This document shows, piece after piece, positions 7,572-16,194 of a DNA stretch of 64,000 nt; position 1 is the stretch's first letter, and every line of letters starts with the position of its first letter. The notes under the pieces were generated by a model that was not told the DNA's origin, ran no database searches, and saw nothing but the letters and a program-made list of their open reading frames with translations. The DNA comes from Promethearchaeia archaeon (GTDB lineage: Archaea; Asgardarchaeota; Lokiarchaeia; Sigyniarchaeales; SOKP01): contig JAHQWK010000008.1 in NCBI GenBank assembly GCA_029856145.1, forward strand, positions 1 to 64,000. The letters are read 5' to 3'. The position numbers and the translations under genes are program-made.

Positions 7572-7622
7572 ATGATCGGACTATCCTAATAGTTTTATAA
7601 CTATTGCCGAGTACATTGGAAA

Positions 7623-8369
7623 ATGATTGTAAAAAAGATAATATATTTAGATAGTAATATAAAAGTTTGTTGTGTCAAGACAGAAAAGGCAGAGGTCGAA
7701 AAAATCTCTCCTGAGCTTGTCCAACATGTATTTTTTTGTTATAGTATAGGATTGATAGATAATCCTGCAAGTAGAGTGAAAGAAACAATCAAGATTGAGA
7801 AAAAAGATATTATTTTCGTTAGGAATTATATAGTTATTTCCTTTAATTTTGATGGTCTTCTTAAACCAGAGGAATGTGAGTTCTCCATCCATTCAATAAC
7901 GTTCTTTCTGAGAGATAATCCTCGATTGGAGGTACATATTGGAAAAACGGAAGCGTTTAAACATATCGAATCAGACCCAGTGATTATTGAGAATTTACTC
8001 AAAAGAACTAAAAAACCTTCAGGTTCAAATCACATACCTCACAATAAAAACAAGAATTTACCAAATAAAGTAAACGCTAAATCCGTCTTAAATGAACCAA
8101 AAGTGAATGTTGAAGATATTAAGCATTTCATTGATTCATATGAAAAGTTTAAGACTCAATTTAAAGACTCTGAGATACAAGAGCTTTTGGAAAATAAACC
8201 AAGTACTATGGACTTTAATTTAAAGAGCTTCGGAATTTCACTTCTGTGCAAACTACTTCTACTGATAAAGTCTGTAAATGAGTTAGTGGACAATGATTTC
8301 CAGAAAGATCTCCACCAATTTTTACGAGACCAAATACTCAATAGATTGAAAACCGAGGTGACCGCGTAA
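7623..8369 (+). CDS. Hypothetical protein, first gene of the primase operon
   Basis: 248 aa, ATG start. The N-terminal half (about 1-115) looks beta-rich (IIYLDSNIKVCCVKTEK, VRNYIVISFNFDG, FSIHSITFFLRD). A polar linker rich in Asn/Lys/Pro follows (about 125-155), then a helical C-terminal domain (about 160-248). I recognise no family. The stop is one base before the ATG of the primase gene, so the two are translationally linked. The protein may be a primase accessory or DNA-binding factor, inferred only from position. Confidence 0.6.
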   Translation: MIVKKIIYLDSNIKVCCVKTEKAEVEKISPELVQHVFFCYSIGLIDNPASRVKETIKIEKKDIIFVRNYIVISFNFDGLLKPEECEFSIHSITFFLRDNPRLEVHIGKTEAFKHIESDPVIIENLLKRTKKPSGSNHIPHNKNKNLPNKVNAKSVLNEPKVNVEDIKHFIDSYEKFKTQFKDSEIQELLENKPSTMDFNLKSFGISLLCKLLLLIKSVNELVDNDFQKDLHQFLRDQILNRLKTEVTA

Positions 8370-8370
8370 G

Positions 8371-10707
8371 ATGAGCATATATTATAAGGAAAAGATAAAA
8401 TACATTACAGACGATCTAATGCTGCAAAAATTTGATTTATATGCAACGTTCAATAAATTAAAGGAACTACTACAGGATGAGGATCACCCTTATTACTGGA
8501 ATAAATTGTATAGACTTAGAGTTACTATTCAAATTCAGACTCCTGACTATAATCTTTTGGACCAATTTTATCAGCAAGGAATCTTCAAAAGCCATGAATT
8601 CGAAGCTATCGTGGACATGGTTAAAGCAAAGGTCAAGAGTAATATCACTATTCTCACTAACACATTAGATTATACTCTCAATCAATACAGCTCCTTAAAA
8701 AATTCACTTTCTATTAAACGCTTTGAGGCTTTTGAGAAAATGAAAGGGAAGCGATCTGTTCGAATTGATAATGTAGAGTTAATCTTTAACCTAAACAAAT
8801 TAGACTTAAAAGATGTAGTTGCATTACTAAAATGGTGGAATGTCGATGATTTTTCATTTTCAAAACAGATTCTTCTGAACATAGAAGGAGAAATCAGAGG
8901 CACTTCTAAATTTGGAAAAATCACCACTTTTGAAGTGAATAAAAGACCTGTACAAGAGATTGGGAATTTTCTTTCTCATAAAGACCTTGAAAGAACTAAT
9001 GAATTCTTAGGACATGAAAGATACTTTGAGGTGTTAAAAACGTTCATGTTTCCTGAAGGATTCGAAAATCAAGCAGAGATCACCCTTGATATTGTTAAAG
9101 ACGAAATATATCCTCAGAAGCGAAGAGCCGTATCGACTAATGGCTCATCAATGAAATTCCATCAATTAATAACTAAGCTAACTCCTCATAAAGAGTATCA
9201 AAAAATCATAAAAGAAAATAGAATTGTAGGAATATACTGTTCAGTAAAGAGTGTAAATGACGATCTTCTATACTTTTTAATTGATATTGACGTTCCCCCA
9301 TTATTTTATAACTTATTCCCCCACCAGACAGTATGGACGCTCACATTAAATATTGCGAAATCCATTATGAGAACCGCTTCTCGATTTGGACTACCTCCAT
9401 TTAAAGTCTCATTTTCAGGCGCGAAAGGTCTCCACTTACTTGCGAAATTAGAAAATCCAAAAGTTGTCCAGGATGTGGAGCAGTATGTAAATTTTTCAGA
9501 ACTTTATCGGTTCTCCCTTCTCCCCGGCATGAAAACGCTGAAGAAAGAGAAAACTAGCAGCTTAAATGACAAGTTTAAGTTTGCTAAATCTCTTCTTCAG
9601 TCATTATTGCTATATACAGTATATAGGGAAGGGATCATCATACCTACTGAAATTATCAGAAAATTACGAATAGTATATCCTTATCAGTTATTTCGGTTAT
9701 CTGTGGATGCGAAAAATCGTTTAGCAATACTTCTTGATTGCTCTTCCATGAGTAGGGGAGTATTTCGCCTATGCAGCCCACACCCTTCTTCAAAATTGGT
9801 ATCCATTCCGATTTCAGATATGAGAACAAATAAAGTCTGTGAAGAATATCTGGACTATGAGAAAGTACGTGAAGATGCGAAGCTCGAAAATGTTATTGAT
9901 AAGTTTAACAAGGATGGTATTGAACTATTTTTACAAAAACCAGCCACTATTACCAGAGATCATATTAAAAATCTTTTACGCCCTGATAAACTGCTTCCTG
10001 CTTTTGCCACATTACTCAGATTCGGAACCATTTATTCTATAATGCGTTCGCCAAAAAGTTTTAGCTTCTGGTATCGATTTTTTGAACTAAGGAGTTTTTA
10101 TGCTTATATCCATGACCTAGTAGAATCGTATGATGGTAAGGTGCTAAAAGATTTTATTAATTTTATTAGGAATATGGCCTCCAGATTGAGGGTAGAAAAT
10201 AAGGATCAGCTGCTTAACTTAGTAAAATTACATTTAGAACATAAGAAGATAAGCTTTCCTCTCTTTAAACACTGGTTAAATACCTATTATTATATTGAAT
10301 TTTTCTTTAATCTAAAATCCGAAGTATTTTTGAGAGAGAATGAAGAGAGTCTAATTGAACTATTTCAAAATGAAGTTCAATTCCATAACTTTCTCTCTCA
10401 AGCTCAAGAAATATTTAATATTGCGGTGTATACCATTTCAAGTCAAGTGATTTTAGGGGATAATGAAGATCTTACAAAAGAACAAATTGATTGTGTGAAT
10501 GAATTTTACAATGACTCCACTTCGTTAATTCATCTTGTACGATATTATTTAAGCGAGCTTACTCACGATCCAGCTTCTGAAGGAAATGAAGGACGATTGA
10601 TTAGGACTATTCATTTCATTAGCAAACTCTATTTTTCTTCCATAAAATTTATCCGTGAATTCTACAGTTTAGGTGAGCAATCCAAGGTAGTTGAAATATG
10701 GAGATAA
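8371..10707 (+). CDS. Archaeo-eukaryotic primase (AEP) superfamily protein, 778 aa
   Basis: The AEP catalytic core is at about residues 275-500. It has motif I YFLIDIDVPP (two metal-binding Asp), motif II FSGAKGLHLL (sGxxGxH), and motif III GVFRLCSPHPSSKLVSIPI (the R...S.H..k...iP of PriS-like primases). It would make primers or polymerise DNA. It is much longer than cellular PriS (about 350 aa): about 270 residues precede the core and about 280 helical residues follow, which I do not recognise and which might replace PriL or a PriCT domain. The cellular primase is usually separate, so this is more likely an element-borne or specialised primase. It overlaps the next gene by 10 bases. Confidence 0.75.
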   Translation: MSIYYKEKIKYITDDLMLQKFDLYATFNKLKELLQDEDHPYYWNKLYRLRVTIQIQTPDYNLLDQFYQQGIFKSHEFEAIVDMVKAKVKSNITILTNTLDYTLNQYSSLKNSLSIKRFEAFEKMKGKRSVRIDNVELIFNLNKLDLKDVVALLKWWNVDDFSFSKQILLNIEGEIRGTSKFGKITTFEVNKRPVQEIGNFLSHKDLERTNEFLGHERYFEVLKTFMFPEGFENQAEITLDIVKDEIYPQKRRAVSTNGSSMKFHQLITKLTPHKEYQKIIKENRIVGIYCSVKSVNDDLLYFLIDIDVPPLFYNLFPHQTVWTLTLNIAKSIMRTASRFGLPPFKVSFSGAKGLHLLAKLENPKVVQDVEQYVNFSELYRFSLLPGMKTLKKEKTSSLNDKFKFAKSLLQSLLLYTVYREGIIIPTEIIRKLRIVYPYQLFRLSVDAKNRLAILLDCSSMSRGVFRLCSPHPSSKLVSIPISDMRTNKVCEEYLDYEKVREDAKLENVIDKFNKDGIELFLQKPATITRDHIKNLLRPDKLLPAFATLLRFGTIYSIMRSPKSFSFWYRFFELRSFYAYIHDLVESYDGKVLKDFINFIRNMASRLRVENKDQLLNLVKLHLEHKKISFPLFKHWLNTYYYIEFFFNLKSEVFLRENEESLIELFQNEVQFHNFLSQAQEIFNIAVYTISSQVILGDNEDLTKEQIDCVNEFYNDSTSLIHLVRYYLSELTHDPASEGNEGRLIRTIHFISKLYFSSIKFIREFYSLGEQSKVVEIWR

Positions 10708-11354
10708 ATGAGATGCAAAAATGGAATATCGCTAATAGGATTAATAGTAATTATGATTTTGCTTCAATAATAAAGGAATTGGAGCTCGTAAAAAGACCCG
10801 ACTTTATTAAACTTGTAAAAAAAAAAGGTGCAATTAATAAAAGTCCTGATATGTATAAAATCGCTATTTTAGATTTCGAGGGATCACCTGTATTTTGCTG
10901 CGGAATTTTAATTCATGATACCATCCTAACATATTATATTGAAGACTCTTCTCACAAAACAGATCTCTATAATTTAATTTTCACATTACTAGGGATTGCA
11001 AGAGATCTCTCGTTTTTTGCCTTTAGCGAACATGAACGAGTTGAACTTTTAAATATGTATCAATACCTGCAAGTTCAAGGTGAAGACATCTCTAAGTTCA
11101 GTTTCATTACGACATTTCCTATTATCAACATTCAAAAATCAGAGTCCAAATACGAGTCCTTAACAGAAGCGTTCTATTCGATACATCCACATTCAGCAAA
11201 AATGACAGGTGATGCGCTATTTCGAAATAATAAACTCATTGATAAGCTATTTGCTGCTCAAAAGTTTAACGAGATTATATTACATAATCAGAACTGTTTG
11301 GTAAATGAATATCTGATATTTTTAGTTCGATGGTATAAAAATTATAGAATTTAA
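10698..11354 (+). CDS. RNase H-like (DEDD/RNase_H_2-type) domain protein, active site partly lost
   Basis: 218 aa, ATG inside the end of the primase gene. The order AILDFEGSPVFCCGI (motif I DxE), FFAFSEHERVELL (compare HYg..E of RNase_H_2/YprB-like proteins) and ILHNQNCLVNEYLIFLVRWY (compare yN..D...l..wl) resembles the RNase_H_2 nuclease group. The Asp expected after the last HN is missing, so activity is doubtful. The tight coupling to the primase suggests a shared replication or repair task, for example primer trimming, or a structural nuclease fold. Confidence 0.45.
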   Translation: MEINEMQKWNIANRINSNYDFASIIKELELVKRPDFIKLVKKKGAINKSPDMYKIAILDFEGSPVFCCGILIHDTILTYYIEDSSHKTDLYNLIFTLLGIARDLSFFAFSEHERVELLNMYQYLQVQGEDISKFSFITTFPIINIQKSESKYESLTEAFYSIHPHSAKMTGDALFRNNKLIDKLFAAQKFNEIILHNQNCLVNEYLIFLVRWYKNYRI

Positions 11355-11407
11355 GGTGACACGAAAAATAAAGATTTGATAAAAATGAAAGATTATGGTG
11401 AATCCAA

Positions 11408-11635
11408 CTGACTGAAAAAAAACAAACAAAATATAAGAATGTGCAGGTGCCAGAATTGTTAATCGATACTATCCTTATTTTTATCCCTGATTTAGGATAT
11501 AGAACACATCATGAATTTATCATGGAAGCTATCAGACGACACGTTGGAGATGCGATTGACACGATTTCAAAACTTGATAAGCTGAAGGCCTCTAAAAGCC
11601 TAAAGAAGAAATTAAAAGAGATCGCTCTTGATTAG
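11408..11635 (+). CDS. RHH (MetJ/Arc)-type DNA-binding protein, probable CTG start
   Basis: The tracked ORF begins at GTG 11441, but the frame is open upstream and reads TEKKQTKYKNVQVPELL, a typical polar N-terminus plus the ribbon strand of ribbon-helix-helix proteins. A GGTGA site (11397-11401) stands six bases before an in-frame CTG at 11408; no ATG, GTG or TTG suits that site. The helices follow: ELLIDTILIFIPDLGY then THHEFIMEAIRRHVGDAID. 75 aa in all. Probably a dimeric regulator or antitoxin-like protein; no toxin partner is seen. It lies 53 bases after the RNase H-like gene and may belong to the primase operon. Confidence 0.6.
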   Translation: MTEKKQTKYKNVQVPELLIDTILIFIPDLGYRTHHEFIMEAIRRHVGDAIDTISKLDKLKASKSLKKKLKEIALD

Positions 11636-11991
11636 AGATACCTATGTTGGTTGGATAACTTTTAAAAAATGATATTTCCTTATTTTTTACTATTTTTTAA
11701 TTGTATTTAATATTCAAAATCGAATATTTTCTTCTAAAAGGTTTAGGATTTTAACATTTTCAGTCTTTTTAAGCTCTTTATCCATTTCGGATTTTGCTAC
11801 TTATATAGCAAAATAAGAAGAACTATCGAATCATTTTGAAAATTAAAAGAGATAGCCTTCAATTAAATAATCAGAGACAGCGTTTTTTCAGTATTAAGTT
11901 CCATAATGGTTGGATAATTTATCAAAGTTTATATTTCTTGATTTTCTTATTATTTCTTGCATGTAGTAAAATATGACAATAATTTTAAAGA
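11636..11991. other. 356-bp gene-free region with hairpin and imperfect repeats
   Basis: No gene seen. The 11-mer TGGTTGGATAA occurs at 11648-11658 and 11907-11917, each followed by similar T-rich sequence (about 45 bp of imperfect repeat). Between them is a perfect 9-bp inverted repeat with a 6-base loop, ATTTTGCTA/TAGCAAAAT (11791-11814). Its position between primase and ParB-like genes makes it a candidate origin or control region; this is inference. Confidence 0.4.
11791..11814. repeat. Perfect 9-bp inverted repeat (hairpin or operator)
   Basis: Arms ATTTTGCTA and TAGCAAAAT are separated by CTTATA. No T-run follows, so this is more likely a protein-binding site or replication structure than a terminator. 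Confidence 0.6.
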
Positions 11992-12375
11992 GTGAGATCT
12001 TCAATATCTGCTCTAAAAAATAATAGAATAAATAATTTACATCGACAAAAAATAATGGTACATAGAAAAACAGATTCAATGCACATTGCAAAAAGTGAAA
12101 TATCGAAAATAATCATTGGTCTAAATCTATTCGCTTTCGAGGACTTTAAGAAGATCATTTTAGAAAAATATGCAATGATTAGCGAAAAACTTCGAAGAAC
12201 CACGAAATATCGAGATCCACGACTTCTCATTCCTCTTATTATCTATACATATTTGCGACTTAATGACCACAAAATCAGTAAATCACAATTACTATCAGTC
12301 TCTCATATTTCAAGTGCCGACTTTAATGATTTCATAATGCAATTAAAAAATTATCTTAGCAGAATGATTAAATAA
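11992..12375 (+). CDS. Small basic protein with TFB/cyclin-like helical repeat (tentative)
   Basis: 127 aa, GTG start at 11992 with no clear ribosome binding site; ATG 12055 (MVHRKTDSM) is an alternative. The C-terminal half (RDPRLLIPLIIYTYLRL, then KISKSQLLSVSHISSADFNDF) resembles the later helices of a TFIIB/TFB cyclin repeat, where a helix-turn-helix contacts DNA near the TATA box. No zinc ribbon and only about one repeat are present, so it is at most TFB-related. It may start a run of coupled genes leading to the ParB-like gene. Confidence 0.5.
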   Translation: MRSSISALKNNRINNLHRQKIMVHRKTDSMHIAKSEISKIIIGLNLFAFEDFKKIILEKYAMISEKLRRTTKYRDPRLLIPLIIYTYLRLNDHKISKSQLLSVSHISSADFNDFIMQLKNYLSRMIK

Positions 12376-12386
12376 CAGGGATTAGT

Positions 12387-12557
12387 ATGAATATGAAAAT
12401 TCAATTTTGTAGCGATCAAAACGTACAAGACTTCAGAACAGTATCTTTTTTAAACATCAAATTTTTCCACATGTGTATAGGAGTACAAATTTGTACAATT
12501 CTTCTAGGGTTAGGGGTTAAAACCTTACTTTTTAAAGAGAGGTATTTAGCAAAATGA
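12387..12557 (+). CDS. Possible 56-aa ORF coupled by an ATGA overlap
   Basis: An ATG follows the previous stop by 11 bases. The product MNMKIQFCSDQN...KERYLAK has a hydrophobic stretch (FFHMCIGVQICTILLGLG). Its TGA overlaps the ATG of the next micro-ORF (ATGA). No good ribosome binding site. The same bases hold palindromes and promoter-like sequence, so the ORF may be fortuitous. Confidence 0.3.
   Translation: MNMKIQFCSDQNVQDFRTVSFLNIKFFHMCIGVQICTILLGLGVKTLLFKERYLAK
12464..12496. promoter_or_regulatory. Palindromic control region upstream of the ParB-like gene
   Basis: CACATGTG (12468-12475) is followed by a perfect 14-bp palindrome, GTACAAATTTGTAC (12483-12496). It lies about 145 bases before the ParB-like start, a plausible operator or parS-like centromere site. 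The stretch TTTTCCACATGTGTATAGGA is closely matched near 5515-5534. Confidence 0.45.
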
Positions 12558-12640
12558 CAAAACCAACAAATATGCCAGTTGATTCAATCATAACCTTACT
12601 TCGAGAGTGCATTTTTTATTACCTAAGGGGAGGTTTATAA
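12554..12640 (+). CDS. Possible 28-aa leader ORF translationally coupled to parB-like gene
   Basis: ATG at 12554, eleven bases after AGAGAGG. The short product is MTKPTNMPVDSII...YYLRGGL. Its stop TAA shares a base with the ATG of the ParB-like gene (TAATG), and it contains that gene's GGGGAGG ribosome binding site. It could be a leader peptide that controls access to that site. Support is only from overlaps and spacing. Confidence 0.35.
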   Translation: MTKPTNMPVDSIITLLRECIFYYLRGGL

Positions 12641-13974
12641 TGATAAAAGAAAACAATAAGCATCCTCCATCACCTAAAAGAGAATTAACTGTTCAAGAGT
12701 TTCCGCTTGCACACGTTAAGGTAAATCCGCAAGCGAGGGTTAGACAGGAGTTTGGTGATTATAAGAATGACCTAAAATATATAGCTCTAAGAGAATCGAT
12801 GGCTAAATTCGGTTTAAGAAACCCCATTTCTTTAAACAGTAATTGTGTATTAGTTGAAGGTTTTCGGCGTTTTTCTGCCGCTACAGATCTTGGTTGGGAG
12901 ACGATTCCTACTATTATAGATCATCTTACTGAGATGGAAGCCTTAGAATTGGAATTGGAAGAAAATTTTTTAAGAAAAGATTTTACCGATTATCAAGTCT
13001 ACATAGGAGTTGCAAGACTTAAACGATTACATGAGAAAGAATACCCGAAGACAAAGAGAGGAAAATATGACCGGTCTTCAAAGTATAAGCAAGATCACAA
13101 AACCATATTTCCATCGGGTGGAAATATGATCAATAATTCTCCTTCTTTTAGTGATACGTATTGTTCCATCTTGGGACTGAAAAAAAGCGCCTTATACAAT
13201 AAAACTCAAATAGGGGAAGCCATACTTAATAATAAGTTTAATTCTAAAACAATCAAAGCAATAAAAGATGAAAGAATAACACAGAAGCAGTTATTACAGA
13301 AATTAAGGCAGATTGAGAATAAAAAGATAATAAGGGATAAATTAAAAGACGTTCTTGAAGTTCCTACTACTACTTCAGAGAAGATTCCTGAGAAGAATCT
13401 GCTAATTAATGATGAATCTCACGATGTTAGAAACCCCTCAACAACAGATGCACAAGAATTTATAAAAGCCGAAAAAATTATAAAAGCAGGAATAAATGAT
13501 CCTGAAGCCCAACAACTAGTAGAAAAAGTAAAAAAGAATGAGATCTCCTTAGATACTACCGAGAAAAAGGTAGATAAAATTGAATCCTTAAGCAAATCTA
13601 TTCGAGAGCATAACATCAATAAATATAAGGAAGCAGGGAATAAATTCAAGAAATCACAAAATAAAATAACTTCAATGAATAACAAAAAAAAGACGGATTA
13701 TGGCTTAGAAGAGAAATACGAAAATGATAATTGTGGATCATGTTCTCTAGCACATCTTTTCGTTATGGAGTGTTATAAATGTGATACCATTGCCAAGTGC
13801 ATACAATGCAAGACTCCAATATATGCAGTTATTTGTGAGCATGATATTATAAAAGGTGTTCCGAAATTCAGGAATCCTAAGTTGAAAAAGTGTAAGTATT
13901 CTCCTGAATATATCCCACCTAATAATACTAAAGTTCGTATAAAAAATAATCTTATTCAGGAAGAATATCTTTAA
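12640..13974 (+). CDS. ParB/Srx-domain protein with cysteine-rich C-terminus
   Basis: Start moved from 12607 to ATG 12640, seven bases behind GGGGAGGT; 444 aa. Residues about 15-125 form a ParB N-terminal domain: AHVKVNPQARVRQEF, LRESMAKFGLRNPISL, VLVEGFRRFSAATDLGW (the GxRR...A box) and ELEENFLRKDFTDYQ. In ParB this fold binds CTP and DNA. A helical middle (KSALYNKTQIGEAIL) may be the DNA-binding helix-turn-helix, followed by a long charged linker. The last 80 residues carry CGSC, CYKC, CIQC, CEH and CKY, probably zinc sites not found in bacterial ParB. No ParA partner lies in the window. Likely partition or transcription control for an element, or an orphan regulator. Confidence 0.75.
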   Translation: MIKENNKHPPSPKRELTVQEFPLAHVKVNPQARVRQEFGDYKNDLKYIALRESMAKFGLRNPISLNSNCVLVEGFRRFSAATDLGWETIPTIIDHLTEMEALELELEENFLRKDFTDYQVYIGVARLKRLHEKEYPKTKRGKYDRSSKYKQDHKTIFPSGGNMINNSPSFSDTYCSILGLKKSALYNKTQIGEAILNNKFNSKTIKAIKDERITQKQLLQKLRQIENKKIIRDKLKDVLEVPTTTSEKIPEKNLLINDESHDVRNPSTTDAQEFIKAEKIIKAGINDPEAQQLVEKVKKNEISLDTTEKKVDKIESLSKSIREHNINKYKEAGNKFKKSQNKITSMNNKKKTDYGLEEKYENDNCGSCSLAHLFVMECYKCDTIAKCIQCKTPIYAVICEHDIIKGVPKFRNPKLKKCKYSPEYIPPNNTKVRIKNNLIQEEYL

Positions 13975-14131
13975 TATCAATTTCTCTTGATACTATTAAT
14001 TTATAAGATTTAGGCCTTTTTGAACTTACTATTTTAAGAATTCGTTTATCTACAAGGAAGTTTAAGGATCTCCAAAAAAATTGATTTTGGATTGATTTGA
14101 AGAGCTAATCTTATGGGATAAGGTTAAAATC

Positions 14132-14335
14132 ATGAATGGAAAGACTATAAAATATCGAAAATATAAAGGGCAAGGTTCTGGAACGTTAAATATTCCAATT
14201 TCTATCGCAGATGCGTTAAATTGGAAAGATCACGATAAAATAAGTCTTGTCATTGAGGTCATAGATGGTCAAAAGGGTATTTTCTTATTCAAGGAGGAAA
14301 AATTATTCCCAAAATTCGTTCGGAATTTTTACTGA
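14132..14335 (+). CDS. AbrB/SpoVT-type swapped-hairpin DNA-binding protein
   Basis: 67 aa, ATG preceded by AAGGT. The core GSGTLNIPISIADALNW followed by HDKISLVIEV and GIFLFKEE has the strand-helix-strand order of AbrB-like transition regulators and antitoxins (compare strv-tIPk.va..lgl..Gd.v.v). It probably binds DNA as a dimer. No adjacent toxin gene. Confidence 0.65.
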   Translation: MNGKTIKYRKYKGQGSGTLNIPISIADALNWKDHDKISLVIEVIDGQKGIFLFKEEKLFPKFVRNFY

Positions 14336-14595
14336 ATATATTAAAATCCTTAACCGAACGATTAAAGTACTTTTTAGAACTTTATGAGTAATGATTTCTA
14401 AAAAATAAAGTAAAGACATTAATTGATCTAACCAATTTAAACAAGCTCTATAAAATGCAATTCTCATACCTAATGAATCATATTTAAAGGAAAAATCCAC
14501 GCAGGAAAATAGACTATAATGTTTATATCTCACTTGATCTTATATGAACTATAGACAAATAATTCATATAAAAACTAATAATAGACAAAAAATGG
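14336..14595. other. Short intergenic stretch
   Basis: AT-rich, with no gene or obvious structure. TATA-like sequence (TTTATATCTC, about 14521) precedes the beta-helix gene, and GGGTGAT at its right end is that gene's ribosome binding site. Confidence 0.4.
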
Positions 14596-16077
14596 GTGAT
14601 TATTATCAATAATTTAAAAGAAAAAGCTGCACTTTCAATTTTGTTCTTCCTTCTCTTTACCATGTTTGTAGGATGTTGGTATACTTCTCCTTATGAATCC
14701 AGCATTGAAAAGGATGGAGATTTCCCTATAGAGAAAGAGATTAGATATGCCGGATATTATAATCTAACAGGGACTCCGATACTTATAGATGGGAATGGGG
14801 ATTGGGCTGCTGCCACTGCGAATGATTGGTGTTATTTTAAAAATGGGTTCTACATCATAGAAAATGTTACTATTGATGGATTAGATGCTGACAGTTGCAT
14901 TACTATTATGAACTCGGATGTGCCCTTTATTATTAGAAATTGTACCCTCTATAATAGTAATTATTTTTATGCTGGAATTAATTTACAATATGTGGAAAAT
15001 GGAGTAGTAACAAATAATAACTGCTCATATAACAACGGAAATGGTATTCGTGCAGATTCAAGTCAAAGTACCATAATTTCAAATAATTTAGTCAGCCATA
15101 ACGCTGAGTTTGGCATATTTACAGTAGAGGACACACTAGATGAAATTTATGGAAATACAGCCTTCGGTAATGGACAACCTGGAATTGAACTCCAAAGAAG
15201 CAATCATACCAATGTCTTTAATAATGAAATATATAATCAGCCTAATAGGAATGGAATATCTCTCAATAGAGGAGGAGTGACTTATAATAAGGTTTTTAAC
15301 AACACAATCTATAATGTATGGTTCGGAATCTCTATTGCTAATGAATATAATGAAATAACTTTAAACGATATAAGAGATTGTGATGTTGGAATTTCAACAT
15401 CGAATGTGATAACAGGTGCAGGTTATAATAATATCACAAGAAATACTATAGTAGGTAACAATCGTGGAATTTATGAGTCTTATGGATCTAATCTCTTTTA
15501 TCTAAATTATCTTGATAATACAGAAAATGTATATGAGGCTACAACGGAACTTAACTATTGGGATAATGGATCAATAGGAAATTATTATTCAGATTATAGC
15601 GGAAAAGATACTAATGATGATGGAATTGGAGACTCGGTGTATGATATTCCCGGAGGACCCGGAAATCAAGGTCAAGATAATTATCCGATTTGGTGGGATG
15701 CTCCTATGATCTCGATAATTTTACCTAATGTAACAAAGACATTTGAAAATGCTCCCTCTTATGAAATATCGGTTGATGAAGGAATTGCAGATATAATGTG
15801 GTATACTATAGATCATGGAATTACAAATATTACATTCACAAGTTTAATAGGGTTTATTAATGAAACTGCATGGGATAGTGCATCTGAGGGACCAATAACC
15901 ATCATTTTTTATACAAATGATTCAAGAGGATATATAGGAAAAGCAGAAGTACAAATCATAAAAGAAATTGATCAAGGCTCCCTTGGACCAGCAATACCAG
16001 GATATCATATGTATTTGCTGTTAGGTACTATTTCAATTATATCATTAGTGTATATAAAGAAGCGAAAAAGGAAGTAA
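14596..16077 (+). CDS. Secreted right-handed beta-helix (NosD-like) surface protein with IPGY anchor
   Basis: 493 aa. The N-terminal helix LSILFFLLFTMFVGC is a signal peptide with a lipobox-like Cys. Residues about 85-330 are parallel beta-helix repeats of the NosD/PbH1 type, with recurring N-N-x-I/V and NGI turns (for example ISNNLVSHNAEFGIF, FNNEIYNQPNRNGISL). After them comes the usual YWDNGSIGNYYSDY...DTNDDGIGDSVYDI closing segment. A beta-rich Ig-like part follows, then IPGYHMYLLLG, a hydrophobic helix and a KKRKRK tail: a membrane anchor or sorting signal. Likely binds or processes surface polysaccharide, or is structural. GTG 14596 lies within the ribosome binding site GGGTGAT; a downstream ATC (14605) is better spaced, so the exact start is unsure. 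Convergent with the next gene. Confidence 0.78.
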   Translation: MIIINNLKEKAALSILFFLLFTMFVGCWYTSPYESSIEKDGDFPIEKEIRYAGYYNLTGTPILIDGNGDWAAATANDWCYFKNGFYIIENVTIDGLDADSCITIMNSDVPFIIRNCTLYNSNYFYAGINLQYVENGVVTNNNCSYNNGNGIRADSSQSTIISNNLVSHNAEFGIFTVEDTLDEIYGNTAFGNGQPGIELQRSNHTNVFNNEIYNQPNRNGISLNRGGVTYNKVFNNTIYNVWFGISIANEYNEITLNDIRDCDVGISTSNVITGAGYNNITRNTIVGNNRGIYESYGSNLFYLNYLDNTENVYEATTELNYWDNGSIGNYYSDYSGKDTNDDGIGDSVYDIPGGPGNQGQDNYPIWWDAPMISIILPNVTKTFENAPSYEISVDEGIADIMWYTIDHGITNITFTSLIGFINETAWDSASEGPITIIFYTNDSRGYIGKAEVQIIKEIDQGSLGPAIPGYHMYLLLGTISIISLVYIKKRKRK

Positions 16078-16194
16078 AAAAATATTTTTTTCTTCTATTT
16101 ATATTTTTTTTTATTTATATTTCAAACCCTAGTTTTTTGTAATTTTATTCAAATTATTTATTAATTAAGCTTTATCAAAAAAAAAGAAAAAAAA
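16078..16194. terminator. Bidirectional terminator between convergent surface genes
   Basis: Long T-runs (TTTTTTTCTTC, then TTTTTTTTTTATTT) follow the plus-strand stop. A-runs before 16194 read as T-runs after the minus-strand stop. Typical archaeal oligo-T terminators on both strands. Confidence 0.6.

Noticed and set aside
12505-12520. AGGGTTAGGGGTT as telomere-like repeat
   Set aside because: Only about two units; too short to be more than coincidence or part of a promoter.
12607-12639. Tracked TGC-proximal start of the ParB-like ORF at 12607
   Set aside because: The strong GGGGAGGT site and ATG at 12640 fit the ParB N-terminus better; the extra 11 residues overlap the leader ORF.
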